From Owenia fusiformis (taxonomy: Eukaryota > Annelida > Polychaeta > Sabellida > Oweniidae): a stretch of DNA of 64,000 nt. A program made the position numbers and the translations under genes. The stretch is taken from the NCBI GenBank assembly GCA_903813345.2, contig CAIIXF020000006.1, positions 36,981,348 through 37,045,347 on the forward strand, in the 5' to 3' direction. The notes below the pieces were generated by a model, which was not told where the DNA came from, did no database searches, and saw only the letters and a list, made by a program, of their open reading frames with translations. Below, piece by piece: positions 23,146 to 35,577 of this stretch. The first letter of the stretch is position 1. Each line of letters opens with the position of its first letter.

Positions 23146-23220
23146 TAGTACAATGTACAGGGTGACAAAAAAGTTGTATACTACATAAAATTCAATATAT
23201 TGAGGTTATTTAATGGGATG

Positions 23221-23311
23221 TTTTTGATACAGGGTATATCTGATGGAAATACAATATCTACCTGAGGGTTGATTTATTGTATTTACCATGGGATATACCC
23301 TGTATCAAAAA
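23221..23311. repeat. 91-bp palindromic element
   Basis: TTTTTGATACAGGGTATATC (23221-23240) is mirrored by GATATACCCTGTATCAAAAA (23292-23311), a perfect 20-bp inverted repeat. It is probably a deletion derivative of a CAGGGTAT-ended transposon. Confidence 0.8.
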
Positions 23312-23505
23312 TGGAGAATTTAATAACTGATTTATTCTATTCTTAGTAGATTGTGAGGAATAATAGCACAGTCCCCTGGCTCACTCTAATCTCTAAATTA
23401 TTGGCACTGTAGATCTGATGAGCAGGTGATATATATTATCACCCGCTCACGTCACATATCAATTATATTCTAGCATGTTAATTACCTATAACACTACTAA
23501 GTATG

Positions 23506-23640
23506 GAATAATATACAAATAGTGACTGCCATTGAGGCCTGCGGCTTCGGGAATAGTACATTGTAGAGGATATTCCCTCGGGGAAATCATTTACACTATT
23601 GCTCGAAATTAGGCAGTCACTATTTGTTTTATTATATACC
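23506..23640. repeat. Foldback element
   Basis: ATACAAATAGTGACTGCC at the left pairs with GGCAGTCACTATTTGTTTTA at the right. Inside, GGATATTCCCTCGGGG and GGCTTCGGGAATAGTA give a second partial hairpin. No coding content. Confidence 0.65.
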
Positions 23641-24041
23641 CTATACTGACTCTTGTCCCGTTTCCTCTGCGAAGGCCAAAAAGGCTTAGAAAGCCCCCTC
23701 CCCGGGTCCATTGTTAGCATTATAAGCTGTGACGTCATCCGATGCTCAACAGAAATGTTTGCCCTGTGAGACTCTCACTTGACAAATTCAATCGCGTTTA
23801 ACACGCGGAATAGATTATCATAACACTTGAAATTACACAGACCACGGACTTTAATATATGTTTAATTCCTATAAATGTGTCCGTGCACAGATGTATTGAG
23901 CTTAGGGAACTTTATTCACGTTGCTTATATTGTATCGTTCACGCACGTCTGTCATGGTGAACGGAGTTGATTTGTGTTTGTGCTCATCCTCCATTTTTCT
24001 GTTTTTCGTCAGATGTTTCCAAGGGTAATAGAACTTGCAAT

Positions 24042-24091
24042 TGTGACGTCAGCGGGCAATAGTTCAAATGTATATTCCCGCTGACGTCACA
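24042..24091. repeat. Inverted repeat built on CRE-type sites (TGACGTCA)
   Basis: TGTGACGTCAGCGGG (24042-24056) and CCCGCTGACGTCACA (24077-24091) form a 15-bp perfect stem with a 20-base loop. Each arm contains a palindromic TGACGTCA, the CREB/ATF consensus. No gene start is recognised next to it, so a regulatory role is unproven. Confidence 0.6.
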
Positions 24092-24223
24092 TTTGAGGGA
24101 ATATAACTTTCCGAGGGAAATAGTAAATCTATTTCGGAACACGTGACTAGGTATTGACCAATCAGGATTAGTGTTACATATTGGGTATATAATAAAAGGG
24201 AATATTTCTAACAATAACACTAT

Positions 24224-25745
24224 CAGGGCCGTCAGATGGGGGGGGGGGGGGGTGCGATGGGTGCGACCGCACCCCCCTTTGTCACCCCCCAAAATAAATT
24301 TGAAAAAAAATTTTTTTTTGTAATTTTTTTCATTGACTCACACACCCTCACACCCCCCACAAAACAATGGAAAAGTTCTAAATTTATTTTAGTGTTTTGT
24401 CTCAGACACTTTCAAAGTGCCCAGACATCATCAAATAGCTCCTTGATATAGTAAGTGTTTCTGGGGGACTTGCTCCCCCTCTTGCATCTTGCACTTGCAT
24501 AACCCCCCCCCCCTCTGGCGCCCCCCCCCCCCCCTTGACCCCCTCCCCCCAAAAAATTGTGATTTTCTTAAATTCTTTAATTGACTCATACACTTTGAAA
24601 GTGCCCAGAAAGCACCAAATAGCGTCGTAAAATTGTAAAATCTTCTAGGGGGAGTGGGCCACCCCTCACACCCCAAACAAAACAATGGAAAAGTTCTGAA
24701 TTTGTTTTATGTATTGACACTTTTAAATTGCCCAGACATCATCAAATAGCTCCTTGATAAAGTTAATGATTCTGGAAGACTAACACTTACTCGCCCTCTG
24801 GCATCCCCACTCCACCTCCCCCTCTGGCAGCCCCCTCCCCCTAACACCCCCTTTGAAAGTGCCCAGAAAGCACCAAATAGCACCTTAAAATTGTAAAATT
24901 TTCTTGGGAAATAGGCACTTTTAGGCACAGACACTTTTAAAGTGCCCAAACTTCATCGAATAGCACCTTGATATTGTAAATGTTGATATGGTGGACAAAC
25001 ACTTGCTCCCCTCTGGCGTCCAAGCCCCACCTCCCCCTCTGGCACCCCCCCCCCCCCATTGACAACCCCAAAATTTGATGTGCTTGTTTTTCAATGTTTT
25101 TATTGACTAATACACTTTAAAAGTGTCCAGAAGCACCAAATATCATCTTTAAATTGTAAAATTTTCTAGGAGAGTTAGCCACACCTCAGATCCCCCACAA
25201 AACAAAAGAAAATAGTCCTTGCTCCCCTACTGGCCCCCACCCCACTTCACCCTCTCATCCTATTTGACACCCCCAAAAGAATTTGAAAAAAAATTCATAT
25301 TTTTCTTATTGACTCATAACGCACAGGCGTACCAGATGGTTGCAAATTCGCTCCAAATACAACCAAATTTCAAAATTTTCCTGGGGAAGGACCCCAGACC
25401 CCCCTGAATGCTCGGTTTTTATTCACTCAACTCTTATTCCCGTGGTGGTGGCGTACTACTTGGAAGCTTACACTTTGAAAGTGCCCAGAAAGCACCAAAT
25501 AGCATCTCAAAACTGTAAAATTTTCTAGGGGGAGTGGACCACTCGTCACGACCCCCACAAAACAATTGGAACGTTTGGAAGTTGCATTTGTTAATTCCAA
25601 ACCAATATAGAGAGTAACTGAGCCCCCCCCCCCCCCCATCTGACTTACGCGATTTGATTTACGCGGCAAAAAATTGACAATTTTATATTCTCTTTAGTAA
25701 GCTAAAAACCGCACCCCCCTTGGAGAAAAGTGTCTTACGGGCCTG
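24224..25745. mobile_element. 1.5-kb repeat-rich non-autonomous element, CAGG..CCTG ends, 5-bp target duplication
   Basis: Left CAGGGCCGTCAGA and right TCTTACGGGCCTG are imperfect inverted ends. ACTAT flanks both sides (24219-24223 and 25746-25750). Inside is an irregular tandem series whose units contain AAAGTGCCCAGAAAGCACCA, AAATTGTAAAATTTTCTAG and CCCCCACAAAACAATGGAAA, separated by long C runs. No transposase is visible. By ends and target size it belongs with the hAT5-like families. Confidence 0.8.
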
Positions 25746-25750
25746 ACTAT

Positions 25751-28349
25751 ACAAGATAAAATTCCATATAAGGGAATGTTAACTATAACACTGTATTTAG
25801 CAATTAACTCCATTTATGTTTGTACATAAGACTAGACAAAGTCAATTTACTGGCTCCTGAATGCTTCTCTCTCAACCACTGCAAAGACATTTTTCTTCAT
25901 TGTCAGTGAAAATTATATAAATAAAATTAATTTTCCTTTGACTTACATATTTACCAAGACATTTTTTCCTTATTCATGAAAACTAAAACCAGAAAATTAA
26001 CTGTCCTTAGCCTTATATATTTACATAAATTGTTTTGAAGAGGGAGAAAAGTGCTAAAGATATACTTTAAAAATATAACTTGAAGAAAAAGCTGAATGTG
26101 TCTACTAAATATTTGCAGCATACCGGTATTCAAATTTAATCTCATTTGTAGGTATATTTTTTATTTATATGCAGGAAAACTTTAGATTAATTATTAATAT
26201 GAAGTTTGATTGATTTGAAAAAATCATGCTCACTTCTCGATTATTTTACAATATAAAATATGCTTATCAGATGTGATAAGAATACTATACATGTTAAAGC
26301 TTATTCTTCAAAACTTAAAATCACTTTGCAACATTATTAATTTCCACACTGTACAATTTCATTTTATTAATAAAAAAACATATAAAAAAATTACTTTTTA
26401 TCTATATTTGGAATTCTTAAAACACTTTTTTACACACAATTTTAATTAAAAAGGTTATCACCATAGGTTTTGGGCCCATATAAAGATGGCAGCAGCGGTA
26501 CAATCTTATAAACCAGAATTGATTGGCCTGCCCTCTTTATTTAAAAACTACTAGTATTTATATTGCCCTTTAAAGCTTTAACATATGACTAGCAGTAGAA
26601 GAGTACAAAAATACGTTGCTGACCCCTAATATGAACATGTGATGTTTGCTATCAATTGAACTTACATATATGATACATGTATATGTTAAAAGACAAAATA
26701 GTAATGTAATAAACAGCAAAACTTTGTGCACTGAGTTTCAATAGATTCTGCAGAAGTGAGCCCCATCATAAAACAATACCATGTAAATTGTACATTCTTT
26801 TTACAATAGATGATTTCTTAGACCTTTTGATGTAAGGAAACATAACACAGTAATTTGCTGTGTGCATGCATGCACACATTTTGTGACAATTATATCACAT
26901 ACTGTACGTAAGGCTGCGTTATTCATAATATTGCTGGAAGACAAACTCAGGACCATCCTTAATAAGACATTAATTAATCAAACTATAGTGCACCAATATG
27001 GTGAAACAGCCCATCATGATTCACAAGGTTTCTGATGCTCGAACTTCATTGTAAAGTAAAATCGATTACTGGCGGATCCAGAACCTAAAGGTTGCTTGCG
27101 TTTAACAATTTTTGGGCCAATGAATCCCAAAATTAGGTCCAAATTTTTATTATTTTTTGACAATTATAAAGGCCCGACAAGGCCAAGTAATGCCCAAAAA
27201 GGCCCACGAATTGAGACCCTACAGAATTTTTGGGCACATGGGACCCCCTGGATCCGACAGGCCAGTGGTATTTACCACCTTTTTGAATAAAAATGGTTGA
27301 CACACACCATGGTTTTTATGATTTGTGGACCACTCCACAAGGCCATTCAAAATTCAATTTCTGGTCTGGCCATTTTTCAGGACATTAAACACATAACTTT
27401 GAATGGCCTTACTTGTGTACACAGTCAAACATTTCTCCCCCTTGTCCAGATTCCAGGTGTTTGAGGTAAAATGGTTTTACTGGAGACATTTTTGTTGATA
27501 CATTAATTAAATGCATATTTATGTCATGGTTCTCACCTAAGCTTTACACCCACGGACAGTGTCCACCTTTTTATACTGAATTGAAAATGCATGATGTCTA
27601 AATGCTTCGATATGCAAAAAGAATCTGTGGCATATATTTGATGGAGGCTGTCTTCAACGACTCCCGAATGTCTAGCAATTTTTTAATGAATATTTTTAAC
27701 AAATCAAATCATTCAACATTCTTCCCTCTTTTTAACCATACAGAGTGTTTCAAAATTACAATGTCAATTCCATAATAATGTGTACGTGTACATATTCATC
27801 GTAATGAAGTTGTGTAAAGAGCGATTGAAAAGGGAGTGATGGAGAGAGACTTACTTCTTAAACTTAAACATACAGTATACTTGACTATAAACCTTAATTA
27901 AGTTCACAAAAAGTGGGGAGGGGGAATGGCCAAATATTATTTTAAAATTATGCAGTTTTTTACCATTCTGAGACTTTTCAACATGATTTTGAACCCACTT
28001 TTGCAAAAGCTGGCTTAGGCCTCTGCCCGTATATGGAAATGTTGATATCGCCACTTGATTGCTGAATCATTACATGGTCTTCAAATGGCACATGAGGAAA
28101 ACCATCATTTAACCATCAAACAAGATGTTACACCAGAGCAAGGGTTCAGAGGCCCTGCACTTGTTAGTTTAGATTTTGGCCAGTCAATCAAATTACATGT
28201 AGTATGTGAACTATAGAAAAATATCATGATAACTGATTCAAAAATACATCTTAACAAGAAGGTCGTTATTACCCAGCCTGTCCTCAGGTGGCCTCAATAT
28301 GAATATCTAACAGTATGGGTCAACAGAAGGGTATAGTGGGGGGGGGGGG
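25751..28349. other. Intergenic between the repeat cluster and DRAM
   Basis: Mostly AT-rich unique sequence. At 27068-27266 an eroded inverted pair (ACTGGCGGATCCAG / CTGGATCCGACAGGCCAGT) may be an old MITE. At 27895-28025 there is a minus-strand fragment of the CAGG..CCTG MITE family. No exon was recognised. Confidence 0.5.
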
Positions 28350-31300
28350 CTAGGTGACTATTATGGGAACATCATCGTCCACCTGATTTTGTTGATAGTC
28401 CACTATAGCTAAACTTTCCATCCTCAGACTCATCTCTGGCGCAGAAAGACGTATTTTACGGAATTCACCAACGAATGTGAAAAAGAAGCACATAACTGCC
28501 GCTGCTAGGAGCCATTCTGAAGTGACGCTGATATTACGTGCCGTACCCCTCTGGAAGAGAAATATTTGAAATCTCATTCATCAATCAAGAAAGACATTCA
28601 TTTATATGATAGAAATAAATTACTTTAATATTTTTAGGAACAATTACTCTACTGTGTTATACTTGAATACTAAACATTAGGTTACTCAAAAATATTTTCC
28701 TTTCAATCAGACTGAGAGATATATGAACATTTTACAGTGCATTACTGAACACAAGAAGGCACACAAAAAGCTTAAGGTTAGGCAAAATGGGATGACTTTT
28801 GAAGACCACGTGGAAAAAGTTCATGCATTAACTTGGAGTTAGTCATTAAACATGGCCTGCCTTCAACTAAACCAAAAAGGCAATTATCATGCTTCCCATG
28901 TATAATGTAATATCTTGTAATGAAATAAATTTATCTTAATAAAAAAAATGCTTCCCAGTTTCTACATGAATTTTGCATTGAAGAAGTCACAATTTGAGCA
29001 CAATGGTAAATTCTGCATTTAATTCTACAAACAAAAAGAGTAAATTACATTTAACATGAGTTTGTCAGTCTCTGAATATAGGACGTTTAAAGGACATGAT
29101 CAGCATATCAATATCATTATTTTGTGCGATTTATTACAATAATTTGTGAGAAATTTGGCAAAAATTTCGAGAACAGAAATATGACTTATTCAATGCTTAT
29201 TCAATTAACATGATATTTCTTGAAAATCAATTCTGGTGGTAATTCAGATAAATGTAAAACTGACACTAGTGCCAAATGTATTGTACATCAAGTTACAGAG
29301 ACTTGTATTTCATTTATGAAGAACTTCCGAAGTATTAAAAGTTAAAACCAATTAGCCCTGAGAGACATTATCATATTTGATACTGTACATTTGATACTGC
29401 ATCTGGCCCTCTCATTTATCTTACTCTTGATAATAATAGGGCAACATTCAATGTACAGTAAAACCTGTGTACAGCGAACATCTGTGTTCAAAAAAGTGTT
29501 CACTACAGAGAGGCAATTTTATACAGAAGTCAGAGGAGTATGTGCTGAGAAGGGGTGTTCAATGGATACAGGTGTTCACTAAAGTCAGTGGAGTATGTGC
29601 CTAAAGGGGGAGGTCCATTCGACACAGGTTTCACTGGAGTGGTGTTCACTAAGACAGGTTTCACTGGAGAGGTGTTCACTAAGACAGGTTTTACTGGAGA
29701 GGTGTTCACTAGGACAGGTTTTACTGGAGAGGTGTTCACTAAGACAGGTTTTACTAGAGTGGTGTTCACTAAGACAGGTTTCACTGGAGTGGTGTTCACT
29801 AAGACAGGTTTCACTGGAGAGGTGTTCACTAAGACAGGTTTTACTGGAGAGGTGTTCACTAAGACAGGTTTTACTAGAGAGGTGTTCACTAAGACAGGTT
29901 TCACTGGAGAGGTGTTCACTAAAAGATAGGTTTACCTGTACACCCCATATATTTATCTAGTGTTGTTGCCTGAAAGGTCTGGATAGATATATGACGGACA
30001 AATGGAAGAGTAGGCATTCCATATGAGCCATAGATAGATAGAGGAAGGGGGTGAGGGTGGGCCAGGGATTGAATGCAAGACCCGTAATATAAATATTGAA
30101 CACTTACAGGCACCAGGGCATCAGGAACATTAGCTACTAAGATAAATATGGCCACTTGTACCAGTTAAGGTTAGTATAAAAGTAGTTAGCTTATAGACCA
30201 GTCGTTAGTGTTACATCAATATTCCTAAAGCTAAAATATTAAATTCTATAAAAGCAATGCAAATATCAAATGAAAAACAAATCTGCGTTAAAGAACGAAA
30301 CACCAAAAGTTAATCTACCAAAAGCATTTACAATCAAAGCAGTGTAAAAACCTGAAAGCCAACAAGCAAAGAAATGTAACCAAAAACAAGGCATTAACAA
30401 GCAAAATGTCACCACCTGTTATTTGTTACAGACACCAGCCACCAAACACTTTTATAGATGCAGAATGCCATACACCAAATGCCAAACTGTTACCAATGTT
30501 TTTAACTTTGGCAGTCAATGAACTGTATATTTTAATGTATTAAACTGGAACTACCCTGCGCGCAGAGTCTAGTTAAACTACACTCTGCCTAGTAGAGACC
30601 ATGTTACAGTTTAGTAGCCCCGCCCCCACGACGGGTACCGGTGACAGTTTGGGTAATAAATCACTTCTGACCTACGCGCTGACCTTTCTTCCACCAATTA
30701 GCAAGCTTGAAGAAACATACGCCAAATGCGTGCTAATTAGATATGCGCATGTCATTGGTCAAATCCGGGCTCAACGATCATGTCAGAAGGAATGACCATA
30801 TATAGAACGTCGGTCAAATTTGGCCGACGAACACTGATTGGCGCGGTGAGTTCACATGTTTATTTTAGTTTGAAAGAGTGAAGACGAAGCTCTCTTTTAA
30901 GAAGTGAAGTCAAACGAATGCAAAGGGTAAACTGGAACATACTAGCAAGGAAAAAATGCCAAACAATGGCCACAAAAAAGTTACAAAATGTTGACACTTC
31001 TGGTGGTGACATTAAAAGCAGACCCATTATGTGAGTGAAAACAAGATGTGAAAATAAGCTGGGGGCCATTAACAGAAACTTCATGAAGTTAAGTAGTTTG
31101 TAAAGTCCATTGTTTTCTGACTGTGACGTCATCATATCCATGGTAACAACAATTGATTTACCAATTCGTAACTTTATGAAGTTCCTGTTAATGACCCCCT
31201 GATTAATAAAAGCACCATTTTACAAAATCAACAGCTGAATTATCAGGCAAGTCAAGCAGACATCCAACGACACAAAATTCTCAATGACTCACAGGCATTA

Positions 31301-34300
31301 GATTATCCTTACTCTCTCCTTTTTGGAATGCAAGTGGTATAACAGCAAACACTGCAGTGTTAAGAAACTTTACTGATTCATTTAAAGAATGGTTTTTGAA
31401 CTAGTTTTTCATGCTCAATATTGAATATAATTTATTTATGATTTATCAGGGAAATTCCTGGAATGTTAATATTTGAGACAACCAACCCTAACTGTTCACT
31501 TTAAGAAAGAAGGAAAGAAATTATTCATAATTTGTTCTTTGTTTTGACATGGCACAATATTAAAGTTGAAAATATGTGTAGCATTGAAGATATTAAAATT
31601 TCAACCTGTAAAGTCCTGTAGCTCAAATAATGGTACTTAACATGTAATAGGGAGGTTGTGGGTTCAATTCCCCATTAAGGAGGACTGCATTTTTTCACAT
31701 CAGCCCTTGGCATAGGATTATATCCGATGTTTCAAATTAATGATGGATAACTGGTGAATTTAAATACTATTGAGATCATGGAATTCTAATCATTTACTCA
31801 GGTGGAAACAGGTGGAATTTGAAATAACATTTGATTTATCTCTTGTAATGTACCAAAATTCTCATTGCAGATGTCACGCCTGTAGCCAGGAGGATTCATG
31901 AGGCTTGAACAACCCTTCCCCTCCCCCTCCTGGTCAAATATTGTTTCCAAAATCATGCAGTTTATCAGGATTCTGAGCACTTACTAAGTGATTTTAGACC
32001 AAACTTGTCAAATGCGAACCCCAAGGAAGTGTATCGCCTTGGTAGATAAACTGGCTACGGGCTTGAACGTGGTATGAAATGTGAATGTTAATATATTTCT
32101 GATAAAAAGGATACTGAATATAAAAGCTAGAACTGCTATAAGACTGAATATCAGTCGTATATAACTTAAGACCCGAGAGTTCATGTGAGGATGCATCTTG
32201 AAGGACATGATAGTCTGCAGACAGCAATACACGGTTCCTAAACCAAATGCTAGCAAAGCACCAATCAGATGAACAACGAGGGCATTGCTTTCCTGAAAAA
32301 TATTATTTCATTTATTCAAAAAATGCTGTGCTGTTAATTTAGTTGTACAGTTTTTTCTTAATCAAATAACCAGTTATATCGATATTAATACATGGACACC
32401 ATATTTTTATTTCATTTGATTTTACCCATTTATCTTTCATTATATTAAGGTTAGTATCAAATATTTCAAATTTAGCTGTTTTTAATGTCTTAGGCCATTT
32501 AAAGTTTGATAAATGTTAAACATCCCCTTCTATGATTGAGGCAACATTTCGGCATTTGGGTTCCCAGCTGTAAGAAGCTATGAGGCTAAAAGTAGGGACT
32601 CTGTATAACAGAATAATGTACCAACAGATAGGCATTTTTGTTTTGCTTTTAATGGAACAAGTTTGAAGAAAAACTTTGCAGTATGAGGCCCACAATCCTT
32701 GATTTTCAAACATCTGGTTGGTCTAAAATTCATATTAACGTTTTTGCAAACTGCATAGTTGGACCTGCGTGACTATTAACTTTTAATGGCCTCATGGTAT
32801 CATTGTAAACTTACTTGAAAGTTTCCTACAACACTAAGGCCAAATGCTGCTATGAATCCTAAATACAATGAGACTGTATTTAGTTTGAGGACTATTCCGG
32901 TCTCTTGACTACTGTATTGTAGTACTTGTCTGTAGCGTATATACATCACTATAGCAACTACAAGTAAATAAACAATATTAATGTGGCATAATGTATGGAA
33001 TACAAAGACATAAATTGAAAATAGAGAATTGTTAAGATGAAATTGTAAGAATTTTTATTTTCTTATTCGTAATATTTCAAAACATTTCAACGCTTACAAT
33101 CTTATTAATTGAAAAATATGAAAAAATATCTCATTTCTAAATCTAGAATTTTACAAGATTTTGCAAGTGGGGATACTTTTTGAGTAAGTCAAAAATCAAA
33201 CTGCATAAAAAACTACATGTAATCTAAGAATAAATTGAAACTTTTCTGACTTCAGAATGGTTAAGGTTTTAAATTATTGATTTTAGGCTACTCTTTACTA
33301 AATGGTACAATCTGAATGATACAAGTTCCACCTACATGTATTCTATTCTGAACCCAGGCCCGTAGCGGGGGGGGGGCAAAAATTCCTTCAAAAACATGCA
33401 GTTTTTCACCATTTTGACCACTTCTCAAGTGATTTTAGCCAAAATTGTCAAATGTGATCCCCCTGGAAATTTTTGAAAAATGAACCCCCCTTGGCAAATC
33501 CTGGCTACGGGCCTGGAACCTATTTCACTTACCTAACACCGCAGCTATATTAAGCATCTGGCCAAATATACAGCTCTCTGGTGGCCGACTTCCTGTGTCA
33601 CTGAAGAAGAATTACAGTGAAACATGTAATGTAGAACACCTCTAGAAGATGGAACACTTCTGTTAGCGGAACACTTTTCAGAATCCAAAGACCAACTGAT
33701 TTAATGTTAAATGAACATCTATAAGAAGAACACCTCCTATGTGAAACACTTCAATGTCGCAGGACCAACTGACTTAGTGTTCAACTAACTTTGATTGATT
33801 TTCATATTATTCATTTATAAATGGCTTATTTACATTTGGTTTGTTTTATAGATCATTATCATTATTTATAACATACCTATGACGATGTATAGTGCAAAGT
33901 GTACACAAGACAGCGGGCCAATATAAGTTTTGAAAAGCCCGCGCCCGCTAACTTTCTGATTGGTCAAGGCACTGACGTCATAACCAATCAATCGAAGATA
34001 AAACTGCGCGAGCAATTTTTCTAAACTCATTTCAATCATTTTCAAACCATTTGTTTGTCAATTCTATAAGAAAACGGTACTCTCTGGCTAGTCTACATCA
34101 TCATAGGTGTGTTATAAATCGTTTATGTCACTATCGTGGCACATATGCCCTCGGTTCTCAGAGATCAATGTCCCTCCCAAGGTCGGGCCATATATCACTG
34201 AGACCTCGGGCATATATGCCACGATAGTGACATAACCTCTAATTATTATTTATATCAATTTATTTTTTACAGATCCAGATCACCCTGGATCTACTTACAC

Positions 34301-35577
34301 CATATTATTGAGATGCCAAATGTCAACAAGGCGTTAACATGCAAAATGGCACTACCTGCCAATTGTTACAAATGTTGAATGCTGATCACTGAACACAAAC
34401 TGCCAAACAACGACTGTTGAATGCCAAACACTGTCCACAAAAAAGTTGGAGACCATAACAATACATGTCACAACTTGTGGTGTTCATATAAAAATTCTAC
34501 CAGTATATATAATAAAAAGTCACTAAAAATATTGGCATCAAATTAATTTACATGTACTTGTAAGTATACCCTTTGCATTCATTCGACTTTGCTTCTCAAA
34601 AGAGAGCTTCGTCTTCATTCTTTCAGTTTTCAATAAATCTCTAAATTACCCGCGCCAATCAGAGTTCGTCGTCGAAATAAGGACTTACTTTAGCACTTGT
34701 TCCTTCCAGCTCGCTAATTGGCTGAGAATAGGTCAGTGCGGTAGGTGTGAAGTGATTTATGACCCAAGCTGTCACAGGCATCGGTCATGCGGGTTTGGGT
34801 GCTAAACTGTAATATAGTCTATACTAGGCAGAGGGTAGTCATGGGCACAGTGGTATTTTTCTAAGTAGTACACCACGACGGGAGTTGAGAGAAGCAAAAA
34901 AGTGTTCAGGGGGTCTGTGGGGTACTCCCCCAAGGAAAATTTGGAAAAAATGTTGAAATTTGGAGCAAATTTGGAACCATCTGGTATGCTGCCTTTGCGT
35001 ACCCAGCGTACCGGGCGCTACACCCATGGTAGTTTATAACTTGACTCTGCACGCGTGCAGGGTATTGTTAGTAAGACTTTTTTAAAAACTTACCTGATGA
35101 AAGGAAAGCTTGGGTTAACATGGCCGAGTTGAACTGATACGACATACCTGGAAATATATGGCATATATTTAGAGCATGTTTTGCAAAATCGCAATAAAAT
35201 CTTGATTATTTGGTTAAGGCAAATGGAATTTAGTAGAATGAAATAACATTGAACAAGGTTTAATTGTGCTAAAGACCTTAAATCTAAAAATCTGGGCAAA
35301 AAACTCAAATACAATTAATTTGGTCAATTTCATGAAATGAAACTGATTGACTTATCATTTTCAAGAACATGCACATTTATTTTTACGCAACATCCATGTG
35401 TCTCTTTTACATAATTAATGATGTTAAACGCTTTTTTGAATTGCTATTTTGATTTTTGATATCACTTTCAGCTATCATGATGAATCAGACTCAATATACT
35501 TACGTAACAATGAACGTCAAGCAGAGAATGATGGGAATTGCCAGGGGGAACCCGTACAAACTTCTCCCCCAAACCAT
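28350..35577 (-). CDS. DRAM: DRAM-family lysosomal/autophagy membrane protein (complete, 7 coding exons)
   Basis: Coding exons in transcript order are 35577-35504, 35147-35094, 33600-33533, 32957-32815, 32292-32115, 31351-31293 and 28550-28350, total 777 nt, 258 aa (human DRAM2 266). All phases agree. Family landmarks: TYVVSVQLGHVNPSFPFISD (human DRAM1 SYVVAVLSGHVNPFLPYISD), TGSRPPESCIFGQMLNIAA, VMYIRYRQVLQ, LSVVGNFQESNALVVH, LAFGLGTVYCCLQTIMSFK, then RNISVTSEWLLAAAVMCFFF and TFVGEFRKIRLS. Six hydrophobic segments fit the six-pass DRAM/Frag1 fold. DRAM1/2 sit in the lysosomal membrane and promote autophagy. The weakest junction is the exon 5 donor (TTCA|GTATCC). It is supported by phase, by TM5 length, and by exon 6 encoding FAVIPLAFQKGESKDNLMP. 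If missed, the frame runs into a MITE at 32065 and stops. Similarity does not separate DRAM1 from DRAM2. Confidence 0.92.
29627..29926 (+). repeat. 30-bp minisatellite, 10 copies, in DRAM intron 6
   Basis: The unit GGTTTCACTGGAGAGGTGTTCACTAAGACA, given here in two parts as GGTTTCACTGGAGAG and GTGTTCACTAAGACA, repeats ten times with C/T and A/T variants. Degenerate half units precede it from about 29460. The period is a multiple of three and the unit lacks stops in several frames, so long repetitive frames appear on both strands. These are artefacts. Confidence 0.95.
30553..30930 (+). repeat. Promoter-like repeat, plus-strand copy, in DRAM intron 6
   Basis: The segment from CTGCGCGCAGAG to AATGCAAAGGGTA recurs in inverted orientation at 34566-34838. 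Shared blocks are CTCTGCCTAGTA, GTTACAGTTTAG, GATTGGCGCGG and GAAGACGAAGCTCTCTTTT. It contains a CCAAT box in reverse (ATTGG), a TATATA and a GC-rich stretch, so it looks like a promoter plus transcribed leader. It could come from a transposon or a multicopy gene. Confidence 0.65.
31612..31684 (+). repeat. tRNA-like sequence, probably a SINE head
   Basis: TGTAGCTCAAATAATGG resembles an A box and GGGTTCAATTCCCC a good B box with its T-arm stem. GTCCT near the start can pair with AGGAC near the end. The anticodon arm is poor and about 70 bases of non-tRNA sequence follow, so I prefer a tRNA-derived SINE to a gene. Confidence 0.4.
31875..32065 (+). mobile_element. CAGG..CCTG family MITE in DRAM intron 5
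   Basis: The ends CACGCCTGTAGCCAGG and CTGGCTACGGGCTTG are imperfect inverted repeats, flanked by GATGT and AACGT (3 of 5 bases equal). The copy is old. It lies 50 bases inside the intron from the DRAM exon 5 donor on the minus strand, and carries a consensus GTAAGT donor of its own at about 31986. Confidence 0.75.
33355..33515 (+). mobile_element. 161-bp CAGG..CCTG family MITE beside DRAM exon 3
   Basis: CAGGCCCGTAGC and GCTACGGGCCTG are perfect inverted ends. GAACC flanks both sides (33350-33354, 33516-33520). It ends 18 bases from the 3' edge of DRAM exon 3, just inside the intron. Confidence 0.88.
34123..34234. repeat. Foldback element with long arms
   Basis: TTATGTCACTATCGTGGCAC at the left is mirrored by GCCACGATAGTGACATAA at the right, and pairing continues inward through GCCCTCGG/CCTCGGGC. 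The arms are about 45-55 bp with a very small loop. It sits in DRAM intron 2. A CRE-type TGACGTCA lies upstream at about 33972. Confidence 0.75.
34566..34838 (-). repeat. Promoter-like repeat, inverted copy, in DRAM intron 2
   Basis: This is the reverse complement of most of 30553-30930, with the same CCAAT, leader and end blocks but many substitutions. The two copies lie about 3.6 kb apart inside the same pre-mRNA in opposite orientation. Confidence 0.65.

Noticed and set aside
22741-23168. Proline- and glycine-rich frames
   Set aside because: They are translations of the G/C homopolymer inside a non-autonomous element.
29530-29929. Open frames of 124-129 codons on both strands
   Set aside because: They are products of a 30-bp minisatellite in a DRAM intron; overlapping frames on both strands repeat the same ten residues.
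31612-31684. Functional tRNA gene
   Set aside because: The B box is good, but the anticodon arm and acceptor pairing are too poor. A SINE head is more likely.
28350-32292. DRAM gene broken by a MITE inside exon 5
   Set aside because: An upstream phase-1 donor at 32114 joined to an exon at 31351-31293 restores a full-length protein, so the MITE is intronic.
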